Assembly (NCBI RefSeq): GCF_030272615.1
Contig: NC_081412.1
Coordinates: 690,310,083-690,374,082, forward strand
DNA length: 64,000 bases
Direction: 5' to 3'
From: Cryptomeria japonica
Taxonomy: Eukaryota; Streptophyta; Pinopsida; Cupressales; Cupressaceae
Below the pieces are notes generated by a model. That model did no database searches. It was given only the letters and a program-made list of their open reading frames with translations, and was not told the origin of the DNA. The position numbers and the translations under genes are program-made. The first letter of the stretch is position 1. Each line of letters starts with the position of its first letter. This document shows positions 12,723 through 23,283 of the stretch, in pieces.

Positions 12723-13044
12723 ATTGATGGCAACACTCATGAAAAATTTCAAAAAGTATCCAAAAATGTGTAGTCCAAAAATGTTACTAAAAATGTGAGA
12801 GCTCCCCCTGAGCATATGATTCCTATGTTTTGAATTTTCTCATCCCACTACTCCCCCTTTGGCATCAATGACAAAGGTTGTCAAGATGCAGTAGAGTTTG
12901 TAGTTTCATCTATCCATAACCTCAACCTTGTAGCTAGGTAGTTATAATCTGAAAAAGATCTCCCAAAATCAAGTTTATACTATCCATAAACTTCTTACTA
13001 TCCTTTATTGTTGTCTCAGTTCTCTTCACTGTACCCGTGAGATG

Positions 13045-16000
13045 CTACAAATGCTCTGCAGATGTTTTGCTTCCCTGTGTTAATGCCTCAGAAATTTCCT
13101 TCTGCAGAGATGCTAAATAGTCCAATCTTGGACTTAGTTTAGATCTCAAATGTTTTGCCTTATTTATTATTATTTCTTTCTCTCTTTCCAATTTGAGTAG
13201 TTCTTCCTCAAAATTTGCTATCTTCTCTTCAAAAACTGATAGTGTATCAGGTGAGTTGACAAAGTTGTCTGCAAGTTTATTTATCTCATCTTGTGCCTTG
13301 CTCATTTTCTTGTCAATATCTACAGTCAAAAAGTTTGTTTTACAGGTATCTTTATACATATTTTTGTGTTCTTTCAACAAATTACATAGTTCCGGTAGAA
13401 GTGTGTCAAAATCTCTATTACACTTCTTTATTTCCTCATCAAAGAATTTTTGTTTTTCAATTTCTACCTTATCCTTCACTGACTCTTCCTTTATTTTCTC
13501 AATGTTTTCTGAGATATATTTACACAATGTATCCAATTGTCCTAAATAATCTTTGTTATCTATATTATAGTTGGGAGCTATTACCTTCAAAATTGGTATG
13601 GAATCATCAATTGCTTTGTAAGCTTGTGAGTTGTAGTCAGTTATTTTCTTGATAGAATCAAGTAATACCTCAGTCACATTTGTTGATTTGTATGTTGATG
13701 ATGATCCAACAATCTGAGTACCGGTGGAAGTAACCAAGCTTGTATTGACCTCTGGTAGGTCTGTTTGTGTCTACATTTCTTTAAGCACTGGTTTTCCTAC
13801 TTCACTAGTTACCGGTGGCACTGTTTCCTTATGTACCTGTTTTGGTTGATGTTGTTTCAAAGCCTTTAGCTCTGTTGGTTTCTCTGTATGTTGTATTGCC
13901 TCAGTCTATGACTCAGTCTCTACCTTTTTCTCTTTATCTTCTACCGGTTTCTCTGTTTCCCTTGCTACCGGAGGCTTATTAGCCATATCTGACTTATCAG
14001 TTGGATCTTTGTCTACTATTATGTTGATCTTCTAAGTATCAACATCCACAGTGTATAGGACTTCAGAATTAGGATTATTATCCGCTACATTGATACTCTT
14101 AGCTGCCAGTTGATCTTCAGTAGTTGTTGTTTTCACTGGTGGAGTATTTAAAGAAGGTGGGGGTAAGTTGTCTTTAACTTTGATGCTTGGTGGTCCACCA
14201 ACTTTTCCTTTCCCCTTGTCTCTGTCTTTCTGATAAACCTTTATAGGTTTGGGATTCTTGTACTCTTCTTGTTTTTCTTTCTCAACTAGGAATATATCCC
14301 ATACATCTTCTATATCCTCTGTCACTTCATTAACTCTTCCTACCATTAGTGAAATATGCCGGTGTGTAGTAGAGAATACTGACCGATTTTCTTGAGCAAT
14401 TAAATCATCAATTTCTTGTGGAGAGTTTACCGGATATACAACAAGTAGTTTCTCAATTTTTATTTTCTTATCTAATTCTATCACTGCCTATCTTCTTGCC
14501 TCAAGTCTTTTGAATAATTCATTAGGAATTTCATTGACTACTTCCATAAAAAATTTCTTGTACATATCCATATGTAATATAACACTATTTTCAACTTGCT
14601 CTTTTTCATCAACTATTAGAGTGTCATATATTTTCTCTATGTTCTTCAATTTACCTTCCTCTATGATTTCATTTAGCAGTATATCAAGAGGGGCCAAGTC
14701 TCTATTTGTCCTCTTCTTCTTCTTGGGTGTCAGTTTCTTCTTTGGTGTGGCCTTTCTAACCGGAGATCTCACAGCTTGTTGCTTTTGCCTTGTCCTCCTA
14801 GGTGAAGGTGTGGTTGCTGGTGAGGGATCTCTTTTTCTTACAACTCTTTTAAAAGTTGCTAGCATGTCACCTTCTGAAGAAGTGCCTATCGGTGATAGGT
14901 GAGTTTTAGGCTATGGAGCTGCTAACTCATCCTCTGTTATGCCAGTTTTCTTCAATACATCTTCTTTGATGGCTTTTACTTGTCTGGAACCTTTTCTTAC
15001 AAATACCTCAACCTTCTTTACTCTTTTCTCTGATTGTATTTGGCTTTCTATAGTCTCAACACTACCAAATACTTCTTCCTTAGGTTCATTGGGGGCTTCC
15101 AAAAGTGCTTTAGCATATGTTTCAACTATGTGATCATCTGTTTCATAGCCCATCTCGGTTACCCAAATTGTCCTTGGGATGATCGCTTCCATGCAGATTT
15201 CATCTTTCTTGATGACAAAGCATATATCATCTTTGTATTTGTCTACAATTTTCTGAGATAACCTTACTCTTTTCTTCATTTTGGTCTTTAGTGCTTGGAA
15301 AAAGTCATGAATATTGTTTTCCTTGTTCTCACCCATGTTTTTGAATAGTTCAGTCAATTGTTTTCCTACCAGTATGCCATATCCAAGTTATTTGTAACCT
15401 ATACCAGGAATCTATTTTGTTATGTGTAGCATTAGGCATACTAACAGATTTCCAAATTTGAAAGTTCCTTTCTTGTCCTTCTTGATCTTTCCAAGGTTGT
15501 CAATTAATTCATCCTTTAACCATTCACATATGTCAATTTTTGCATTATTTGTTACCATATCATAAGCACTCTTAATGCATAAACTTGAAACTGAATTAAG
15601 TCTATTAGCATGAGTAGCTTTATAACCTAATATCATACTGATGAATCTCACATTAATATCTTTTACATCATTAACCCTTAGAGGCCTCTTGTCGAATGTT
15701 GCACCAGTTAGGTTTATAACTAGGTCATTGGGAACCTTCTTGGTTTTATCTGGTCTCTTACCAGTGGTCGGTAACCCTGTGACAACTTTCACAACTTCCT
15801 TGGTGATCTTATGGATTTCATCTAACTAGAAAAATTCTCCATGTACCCTGCTTAAGACTATCCTAATCACATCCTTTGGAAATTCAGGAATGGTAAGGAT
15901 TTCTGTAAATCTTAGGGTCTCAATGATCTTGTGTTCATCTTTAATATTGTCAGTATTATCACATATCATGGTTTTATACATGGTTTTAATTTCCTCATCT

Positions 16001-16200
16001 CCTAACTCTTCAATGTTGTAGTGGATGTACATTCTGGGGTCTTTAGCATATACAACTCCCTTAGGAATTTGAGAAAAAGCACCTAAGGTATCATCCTTCT
16101 TTGCTATCTTGGGAACTAACTGAAATATGGGCCTAGGTCTTTTTATTACTTCAACAATAGTAGGGTTTGCTATGTATTCAATTGCAGAGGTGGATGCCAT
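13045..16200 (-). pseudogene. E7 long cargo ORF (~1,051 codons), plant transposon-protein-like
   Basis: One frame runs from ATG 16200 to TAG 13045, broken only by seven internal TAG codons (for example 15826, 15412, 14911, 14488, 14032), with no frameshift seen. Residues about 125-260 contain EIHKITKEVVKVVTGLPTTG and, later, GTFKFGNLLVCLMLHI, a pattern I associate with the plant 'putative plant transposon protein' type; this is by eye. About residues 450-500 are a very basic, Ser/Pro-rich stretch (KKKLTPKKKKR) that may be a nuclear signal or nucleic-acid-binding tail. Residues about 600-800 are Pro/Lys/Thr-rich and low complexity. The last ~230 residues are charged and predicted coiled coil (FEEELLKLEREKEIIINKAK). 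No enzyme motif is visible. Function unknown; the ORF is cargo relative to gag-pol. Confidence 0.75.
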
Positions 16201-16502
16201 GATTAAATACCTTTTATTGCCTTGGATGGATGATTGCTTGGAGTGTGTTTGCTTCTTGCTCGAAATGTCTTAGCTTGGAAACTTCGCACTCTCTAAAAAT
16301 TTGAAATCACGATGAAATGAAATGGAGCCAAAACCTTAACTTTATAATGTCTCTCCGCCATCTACCACATTAATTGCATGCCGATTAAGTATTCGCTTAA
16401 CATTGTTTGTCGGTAATAGATAATTTTCAACTTCTTATCTCTAACCGAGGGAATAATTAGCACATGTATCAATAGATTGCCAAACCCTCAAGGAAATTTT
16501 CT

Positions 16503-17655
16503 TCAATTAGATAAAGAACTTCCTACCAGTGGAGCACTGCTCTGTCCTTCTAGTGAAGCATCACTCTGTCCTACCATTGAAGCATTGATTGGTTCTACCA
16601 GTGGAGGAGTATTCCCAATATTTAGATCAGCTTTTCTAATCCATTGTTTTGAGAATTCTTGCTTAACCTCTTCAACTTTTTCTTTACCTTTCAAGCTAGC
16701 ACTTTTGTTGTCTACCAGTGTTCCTTTAATTCTACAACATTTAGCAATATGCCCAATCTTGTTACATGCATAACAAGTTACATTATTCTTTTGAATAGCT
16801 TTCCTATAACCTATGTCAGTTTGTGTTCTGCATTAATTTGATAAATGTCCAAATCTTCCACAAACATAACATCTCACATTCATTCTACAGTTTTCAGAGT
16901 TGTGACCAACTTTGTTGCATTTTGAACATTGACCAGTGGGTGTGTTGATATTCTGATAATTCCTAGATCTACATTCATTTTCTCTATGACCATACTTATT
17001 ACAGTTAAAGCATTTTCCATTGAATTTATAAGCATTAGGTTGTCTTACCGGTTTGTTGTGATCCTGAGTATTTGCAGTACCGGAGCTTTCACCAACTTCA
17101 AAGCCAATTCCAGAAGTGTCACCTTTAGGTTTTTGATTCTTCAGCAAGGTACCAAGTTCCTCAAAGCTTTTCTTGAATTTTTCTTTGTGTTGATTTGCAG
17201 TTTCTAGTTCTCTTTCCAAGATTTCTTTTTGTCTCATCAGTTCATTTGAGTCATTCTAAGTATGCATCAGATCTGTCTTGAACATGCCATTTTCATAGCT
17301 AAGTCTTATGTTCTCATTTCCTACATCACTTAGTCTTCTGGTCAATTCTTCTTCATTCTTCTTCATTCTTCTTCCTGTCCTCAATCTTTTTGCAAAATCT
17401 CATAGTCATATCCTGCATTTCATTTTTTGTTGTCATGATCTCTTGTTTCAACTTGCTTATCATATCATTAAGTGATTCCTTTTCATCATTCTCATTTTGT
17501 AATTTTTCACAAAGTTCTCTTCTCTTATTTCTTGCAACAATAAAATTTTCTTGAAGTGTCTGAATGATATCCTGAGCTAACCCTTAAATCATCTTCTAAT
17601 TTGATATTTTTCAATTTCTCTGCATCATAGTTTGTAAGAGCTCCTTCAAGTTGCT
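16503..17655 (-). pseudogene. E7 gag-like ORF with four CCHC zinc knuckles
   Basis: The clear part runs in one frame from 17237 to 16503 with one internal stop (TAA at 16833). A charged helical N-terminus (KEILERELETANQHKEKFKKSFEE cut to its core EKFKKSFEELG) is followed by four CX2CX4HX4C knuckles: CFNCNKYGHRENEC, CSKCNKVGHNSENC, CYVCGRFGHLSN.C and CYACNKIGHIAKCC. A Ser/Pro-rich tail follows. Upstream to about 17655 the DNA still codes for helical, Lys/Glu-rich peptide but is frame-broken. By position after the primer site and by its knuckles it stands where gag would be. It probably bound the element RNA; one knuckle is usual in copia Gag, four is not. Confidence 0.8.
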
Positions 17656-17727
17656 TCATCAGATTTCCATCTTTACCGGTGTCAAGATCTTCCTCAAGTT
17701 GTTAGGCTTCTCAAAATAGAGGACCAC

Positions 17728-17739
17728 ACTCTGATACCA
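17728..17739 (-). other. Primer binding site of E7
   Basis: Plus strand ACTCTGATACCA, i.e. TGGTATCAGAGT on the element strand, one base from the tRNA-iMet copia consensus, two bases from the LTR. Confidence 0.9.
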
Positions 17740-17741
17740 AT

Positions 17742-18554
17742 TGTTAGGGGTCTCACAGATACTGAGAGGTGGGGGTGGATCAATATCTAATCGGTAATAA
17801 GAATTTCTTAACTTAAAACATGCAAAACATAATATAATAGTGTACCGGTATGTAAGAAATAATGCAATAAACAGAATCAAGAACATCCACATGAAAAGTA
17901 AACCATAACACAAGATGTTAATGAGGAAACTTGGTGTGGGAAAAACCTTGGTGGGATTTGTGACCCACAATATTCACTCACTGGCCAATAAGAGAATATT
18001 ACTTACAATAGGGGCCTGCACATGCAGGAAGGCCAACTGCCTAGAGCTCACTGCTCAATGGGAAGTCACACTGACTTACAAATAAGGATTATACTAATCC
18101 AATAACTTGTAATACTTTACATTAGCATCTTCAATGCCAGATTCAGTATCAGTTCCTTCTCTGTTCTTTACATATACCTCTAACCTATATTTCGCACATT
18201 AGGTCTGCCTAATAGTTTTCCTTAATACATCACCAAAACATATATAAATGTCTACAATGATCTCCTTTATATATAAGAGTCATTTTACAATTTTCCAAGT
18301 TGGCTTACAATAATAAACAAAATATTATATAACAAAAATCCTGTCGGCCTTTGTGCCGGTATACTTCTTTTCTTCTGTGTCAGTGTCCTGAGTGTCGGTG
18401 TTGAGTGTGATCTACTGATGTCGGTGCACTATCTTGCCGGTGTAATGCTTTATCGGTATAATGTCTTGTCGGTGCCATAGGATTGCAAGGTTGCCATCAA
18501 TGACAAAACCTTCAATCACATACAATGTCTCATTGGAGTGTGCATATTCCAACA
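17742..18554 (-). repeat. 5' LTR of E7 (813 bp)
   Basis: Plus-strand ends TGTTAGGGG and ATTCCAACA. Followed directly by the AAAAG target duplication. Confidence 0.92.
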
Positions 18555-18559
18555 AAAAG
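18555..18559. repeat. Target-site duplication of E7 (right copy)
   Basis: AAAAG, matching 11890-11894. Confidence 0.85.
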
Positions 18560-20105
18560 TTGAGGATGTCATCTTTCCCAACTGAAATTCCTTACACAGA
18601 GAATTCACTAGTTTGTCCAACTGAGGCAAACCTCTTACTGTCTTGGACTTACAGACCTTAATAATGTTATCAAAATTGATATGAAAAAATATCTGATGCC
18701 AAAGCCAACTATCATCTACTTAAGAAATTAAATAGTTTTTGACTTTAGGATTCAGGTGAAATAGGTTACCTTTTGTCTGCTTGCCGGTTGTAATCAGTTC
18801 ACCTTTTCTCCTATAGATTTTGCACATTCCATTCTTGAATTCCCTTGGATAACCTATGTCATTGAGTTGAGCTACACTTAAAAGATTGTGCTTTAATCCT
18901 TCAACCCAGTAGACATCATCTGTGCTGCTTTTTACACTAAGAGAAATACTTCCCTTTCCTTTTACCATGCAGGGTGAGTCATTTCCAAATCTTACAACTC
19001 CTCCATCAAATTCCTTCAAAGTGAGAAATTCACTCTAGTCATTGGTCATGTGGTGTGAACAACCACTATCAATGATCCAATCATCAGAATTATCCATTTG
19101 AGAAACTAATGCTTTCTGATCGGATGTTTCCTCTTTAATGACAACAAAGACAATGTCTTCATTAGTATCTCCCTCGGATTCCTCATCACTGATACCACCA
19201 TCAACTGCAATGAGACAATCAATTTTTCCTTTTCCTTTATACTTCTTGTACATCTCACGCTTATGCTCATTGTCACCATTAGGACAATTAGCTGCAATGT
19301 GTCCAATCTTGTTACAAGCAAAACATTTAAAAGGTAATTTACCTCTATACTTATTGGTACCTCTGGGCAATCTCTTGGCCAACAATGCTTCAAGCTCAAT
19401 CAAAATGTCTTCATCATCAACTTCTATTTTGGATCTAGATTCATAGCTATGACTGACATCTCTACTTTTCCTCATAGAAGGGTTAGAAACTGAGGCTCTA
19501 AATGTAGATTTAATTCAAATGCAGTAAGCTTACCAATGATGGAGTCAAGGTTTATCTTAGTTTTATCAATAGACTTTATCTCCCTAATGGCTGCAACTTG
19601 GATAACGTAGATCGATAGAAGGGTTCTCAACACATTACTAACCACTGTGCCATCTTCCACTTTACCACCAACACTCTTGATCTCATCAACTATCTCTTTG
19701 ATCCTCTGACCATACTATTGTATATTCTCACCTTTATCTAGCCGCATGTCATCAAATTATCATCTTAGACTCTCTTCTTTGGCAATCTTCACATGCTCAT
19801 AATCGCTATAGATTTCTTCAAGTTTCTTCCATACCTCATATGTTGTCTCCATACCATGGACATCAACATACTTTGAATCAGACAAAGAACTGATAATGGC
19901 CTCCAATGCTTGATTATTTTCTTGTTGCTCTTTCTTATGATCATCAGTAATAATCCCACTAGGTGTAACATATTGAGTACCAACATGTTCCCAGTATTGA
20001 TTTCCTAGACTCTTGACATATATTTTCATTCTATCACTCCATATTCCGTTATTTTCTCTATTAAACTTCAGACCTTCTTTCTTCATCATGTTCTTCAAGA
20101 TATTT
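18560..20105 (-). pseudogene. E2 gag, protease and pre-integrase remnant
   Basis: Gag starts near 20098 (KEGLKFNRENNGIWSDRMKIY) and runs to 19760. A second Gag block lies at 19660-19480, then the frame changes near 19480. The zinc knuckle is intact (CFACNKIGHIAANC, about 19330-19290), as is the protease motif WIIDSGCSHHMT (about 19080-19045). A TAG at 19035 interrupts the frame before the pre-integrase block (VYWVEGLKHNLLSVAQL, about 18915). The tail GKMTSSTF ends at the E7 insertion point. Compared with E1 this copy keeps the functional zinc and protease residues. Confidence 0.92.
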
Positions 20106-20145
20106 ACCTCAAGTTGTTAGGCTTAGACCTTAGAGGACCTGAAAT

Positions 20146-20157
20146 GCTCTGATACCA
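20146..20157 (-). other. Primer binding site of E2
   Basis: Plus strand GCTCTGATACCA is the exact reverse complement of TGGTATCAGAGC. Confidence 0.93.
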
Positions 20158-20159
20158 AT

Positions 20160-21500
20160 TGATGGTATGATAAATCAATAAGGATTCGGTAAACTACTGA
20201 GAGGGAGGTGAATTAGTAGATATAAAACCAATATAAACTTTTCACCAGACAAAAACAACCTCTCAAGTCAAACTCATAACTAACAAATTGCAATATCATT
20301 GTCAAGTAAACCGGTTGATTGTCATAACAAAATAACAGTAAAACAACTCTGAAAATCTCAAAACCTTTTAACCAAAATATCTAAATACTTTATTGAAAAA
20401 AGTAAAAGCTCATTTCAGATTGTTGTCGGTCATCATATCACATCTAAGTGGATTTAGTTGTTAAGAAAATTAACCATATCAAACATAACCACAAAAACAT
20501 TCACCACTTGACACAATGATTTTGACGTGGAAACCCAAATGGAAAAAATCACGGTGGGGGTGAATACCCACAAGTATTCTAAACTCTTCTAAAGTTTCCC
20601 CTATTAGGAGCCAAGCCTATTAAAGCTTTACAATAGGTCCCATTAAGAACATATCATGTTAGGGACCACCTGGTTATGGGATTGACTATAATACCCTATT
20701 AGAAGAAATACCCTGTTAGGAGTAACCTTGGTAGAGGATTTGAAATCCAAGCTAATGGACTACTTGGTTAGAGGATTTAGATAACACTAATCTTGTTAGA
20801 GCTTACCCGATTAGGGGATTTGATTGTTGTTATTGCTGATCTGTTTCAATAGCACTACACTTGCTTTTTCATATCCTTTTCATCCTCCTATCTGCCTTTA
20901 CACATACTGCAAATACATCATCTAGTTCAGCAACCAATCACTCTTACATTCAACCAAAATTGCCAACACTACAACAAAACAACTCATCGACCTTATAAAC
21001 AAAATAATAGGTCAGTAACATATCACAAACATAATTATCACATAGAGATTACAAACAAATTGGTTCGAGTATGACCATTGGAGTACATAGTAATCTCTGC
21101 ACATCATTCAAGACAACCTCGATCGCTCATTGATCACTGCTTCATTGAACTCTATAACTCATCACACGGTTTCCATTAAATGCAATGAACTTGCTCATTC
21201 CCAAGACAAAAACCATTATCTCTCCACACCAAAAACTATTTGAAACTCTTCTCATACAACATGCATATGTGTCATAGTCATTACCACTCATCATTTGATC
21301 ATAAACCAATACAACTGATTCACCAAACTTCATCGGTTAGGGTTTACATATCAATAGGTAGGGTTTACTAGTTGATCTCACTTCTTCTCTAGTAATACCA
21401 ATTTCCTTCACAAGCTCTCTTACTGGTTACAAAATAATATTATTATAACATCATTACCAGTTATAATTGACATCAATGCAATCTTCATGCAAATGCCAAC
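20160..21500 (-). repeat. 5' LTR of E2
   Basis: Matches 7610-8994 throughout; plus-strand start TGATGGTATGATA, end GCAAATGCCAAC. The final base of the expected CA is changed. Confidence 0.9.
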
Positions 21501-22134
21501 TGTCATTTTTTGTTGAAAACACGTGGTATCATCTCGTGATGTCATGGTTCATAACTCCCTCATACTTTCAACCATGGGGATGCATGGGCCATTAGATCTA
21601 TCCTCTATTTAGCAACCCGCTGAAATACTTAGGACTTTCAGACTTAGGAAAATCACATGCACGGGCACAAATATTAAAGGGAGACCCAACTATAGGAAGA
21701 AAATGTTATGCACCTTGGGAAAATCACTTCAAAAACTGGTCTAACACAACTTATCACTTAAAGAATAAAATGACATCACCCATGGTAAACAACCCTCGGC
21801 TTTAAGTGGGAAAAATTAATGATGAAATATATCATTGCTAGGATTTTATTCACAAAACATAATAAATTTGGATAGACCCTAAACCCTGGACATTGGACCT
21901 TGATAGAGGATGCAAATCAAAACCAGAAGAATCAATGTTTAAACTCAAAATTGATAATTCTCATGTAATCAATTTTCAGAGCTATCAATCCTCTAATATC
22001 GATAACCTGAATGTAAACCATGCTGGCCTCTATTTTCGCTAATCAAATAAATCCTTCCATCTTGGTAGTGCTGGTGAAGTGTATGTAAAGTGCCTGTCGG
22101 TACACAACTAAACCAAAATTATGAAGCTGGAACA
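21501..22134. other. Gene-free spacer between E2 and E3
   Basis: No coding potential seen. The first ~100 bases resemble 7338-7415 on the other side of E2. The right end grades into the E3 LTR, whose exact start is uncertain. Confidence 0.55.
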
Positions 22135-23225
22135 TGTTGCCATGTTGCCATCAATGACAACATATTGAAACCACCTAATTGAGTGTCAATTGCCAACATG
22201 TTCATATGCTACTAAAGTATGTTTCAGTCACTTGGTATTGACTTTATAATTGGATGCTATCTTATGTTCTAGTAAGCTTGCTTTATTGATCCTATAGGGG
22301 TTTCACCGGCAGAGCTTTATTTAAGATCTTTTGATGTTATGCATAAGTGGTGTTGGTGCAGCTTCTAGAAGAGATTCATGATGTTGATGGTGATTGTGTT
22401 CATGCCTCAACTGATCGGTGTCATTGCTTTGGCGTGTGTGGATCTAATTTAGGTCTGGTACTATCTAGGTTATGGACCAATTTGCATGAAATGTGTTGGT
22501 GGATCCTCCAATGTGCTTCCGGGATGTTTTATTGATTGGACAATATTTCTTTGGCCTTAGGCTGACATATATTATGATTTTATTTTAAAATTATGTAATG
22601 GATCTATTGTATTATCATTTGTGTGGCCGACCTAATTGGTTAGGTCCTAGGTTGGTTTAAATATATGTATCTTAGTGTGGATCATGTAGGATGGAAAGGA
22701 GTGAATAATGTAATAATCATTTGTGCAGAGGATTCGGTCGATCATAGGTGATCGAGTTAAGTTTATGTAAGAGGTTTTAGACCTTTGATATTGAGCTTAA
22801 CTAGAATTGTAATCTGACATGTTTGATGCTATTACCTGCAGTTCTTCCCTCTAGATTGTAGTCCAAAATTTTTGAGGTGGTTGATATCTTTGTAGTCAGT
22901 GAGACTCCATTGTGATGAGCAGTGCGATCTAGGCAATGTGCATTCTTGCATGTGTAGGCCCTTATTGTAATAATATACTTCCTACAAAAGTATCATCTGA
23001 CTATGGGTAGGGTTTCCCGCTGTGGTTTTTCCTTATTGAGGTTTTCCATGTACAAATCATGGTGTTATATGTTATGGTTGCATGGTATTGATTCTCTAGT
23101 TTTCATTTATGCTTTAATGCTTAATCAATTTTACCGATATAAGGTTTTAAGTGCTTTAATTCACATAATCTGTTAACAACTAATTCATCCCCCCCCCTCT
23201 TAGTTGTTCATGGGTTATCCTAACA
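22135..23225 (+). repeat. 5' LTR of E3 (start approximate)
   Basis: Ends with a C-rich tract (about 23190-23199) and TTATCCTAACA, like the reverse complement of 29055. The middle matches other family LTRs (GTGTTGGTGCAGCTTC near 22350-22366). The 5' edge was placed only by comparison. Confidence 0.7.
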
Positions 23226-23227
23226 AT

Positions 23228-23239
23228 TGGTATCAGAGC
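23228..23239 (+). other. Primer binding site of E3
   Basis: Exact TGGTATCAGAGC, two bases after the LTR end. Confidence 0.95.
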
Positions 23240-23283
23240 TTGGTCATCTTTTTGCTGAAGCTTAACCACTTGAGGAAGATCTT

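Larger units (their letters stand above)
11895..18554 (-). mobile_element. Non-autonomous LTR retrotransposon E7 nested in E2
   Basis: Direct 813-bp LTRs (11895-12707, 17742-18554), AAAAG target duplications, a tRNA-iMet-type primer site (17728-17739) and a polypurine tract (12708-12722) define a complete minus-strand element. Its 5-kb interior has no protease, integrase, RT or RNase H motif in any frame. It holds instead a coiled-coil/zinc-knuckle ORF (17655-16503) and a ~1,050-codon ORF (16200-13045). The LTR layout resembles that of the surrounding copia elements, so a copia element probably supplied the enzymes in trans; that is inference. Confidence 0.93.
7610..21500 (-). mobile_element. 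Ty1/copia LTR retrotransposon E2, interrupted by E7
   Basis: Two similar LTRs in minus orientation (7610-8994 and 20160-21500) bracket copia-order domains on the minus strand: gag and protease at 20.1-18.6 kb, integrase at 11.89-11.2 kb, RT-RNase H at 10.9-9.4 kb. Between protease and integrase sits the complete element E7 (11895-18554). Without E7 the internal part is about 4.5 kb, a normal copia length. Protein and LTR style match E1, so E1 and E2 are one family in opposite orientation. I could not find a clean 5-bp target duplication. Confidence 0.93.

Noticed and set aside
13193-13652. Plus-strand ORFs of 118-119 codons opposite the E7 long ORF
   Set aside because: Antisense shadows of a lysine/glutamate-rich coiled-coil coding strand; no motif of their own.
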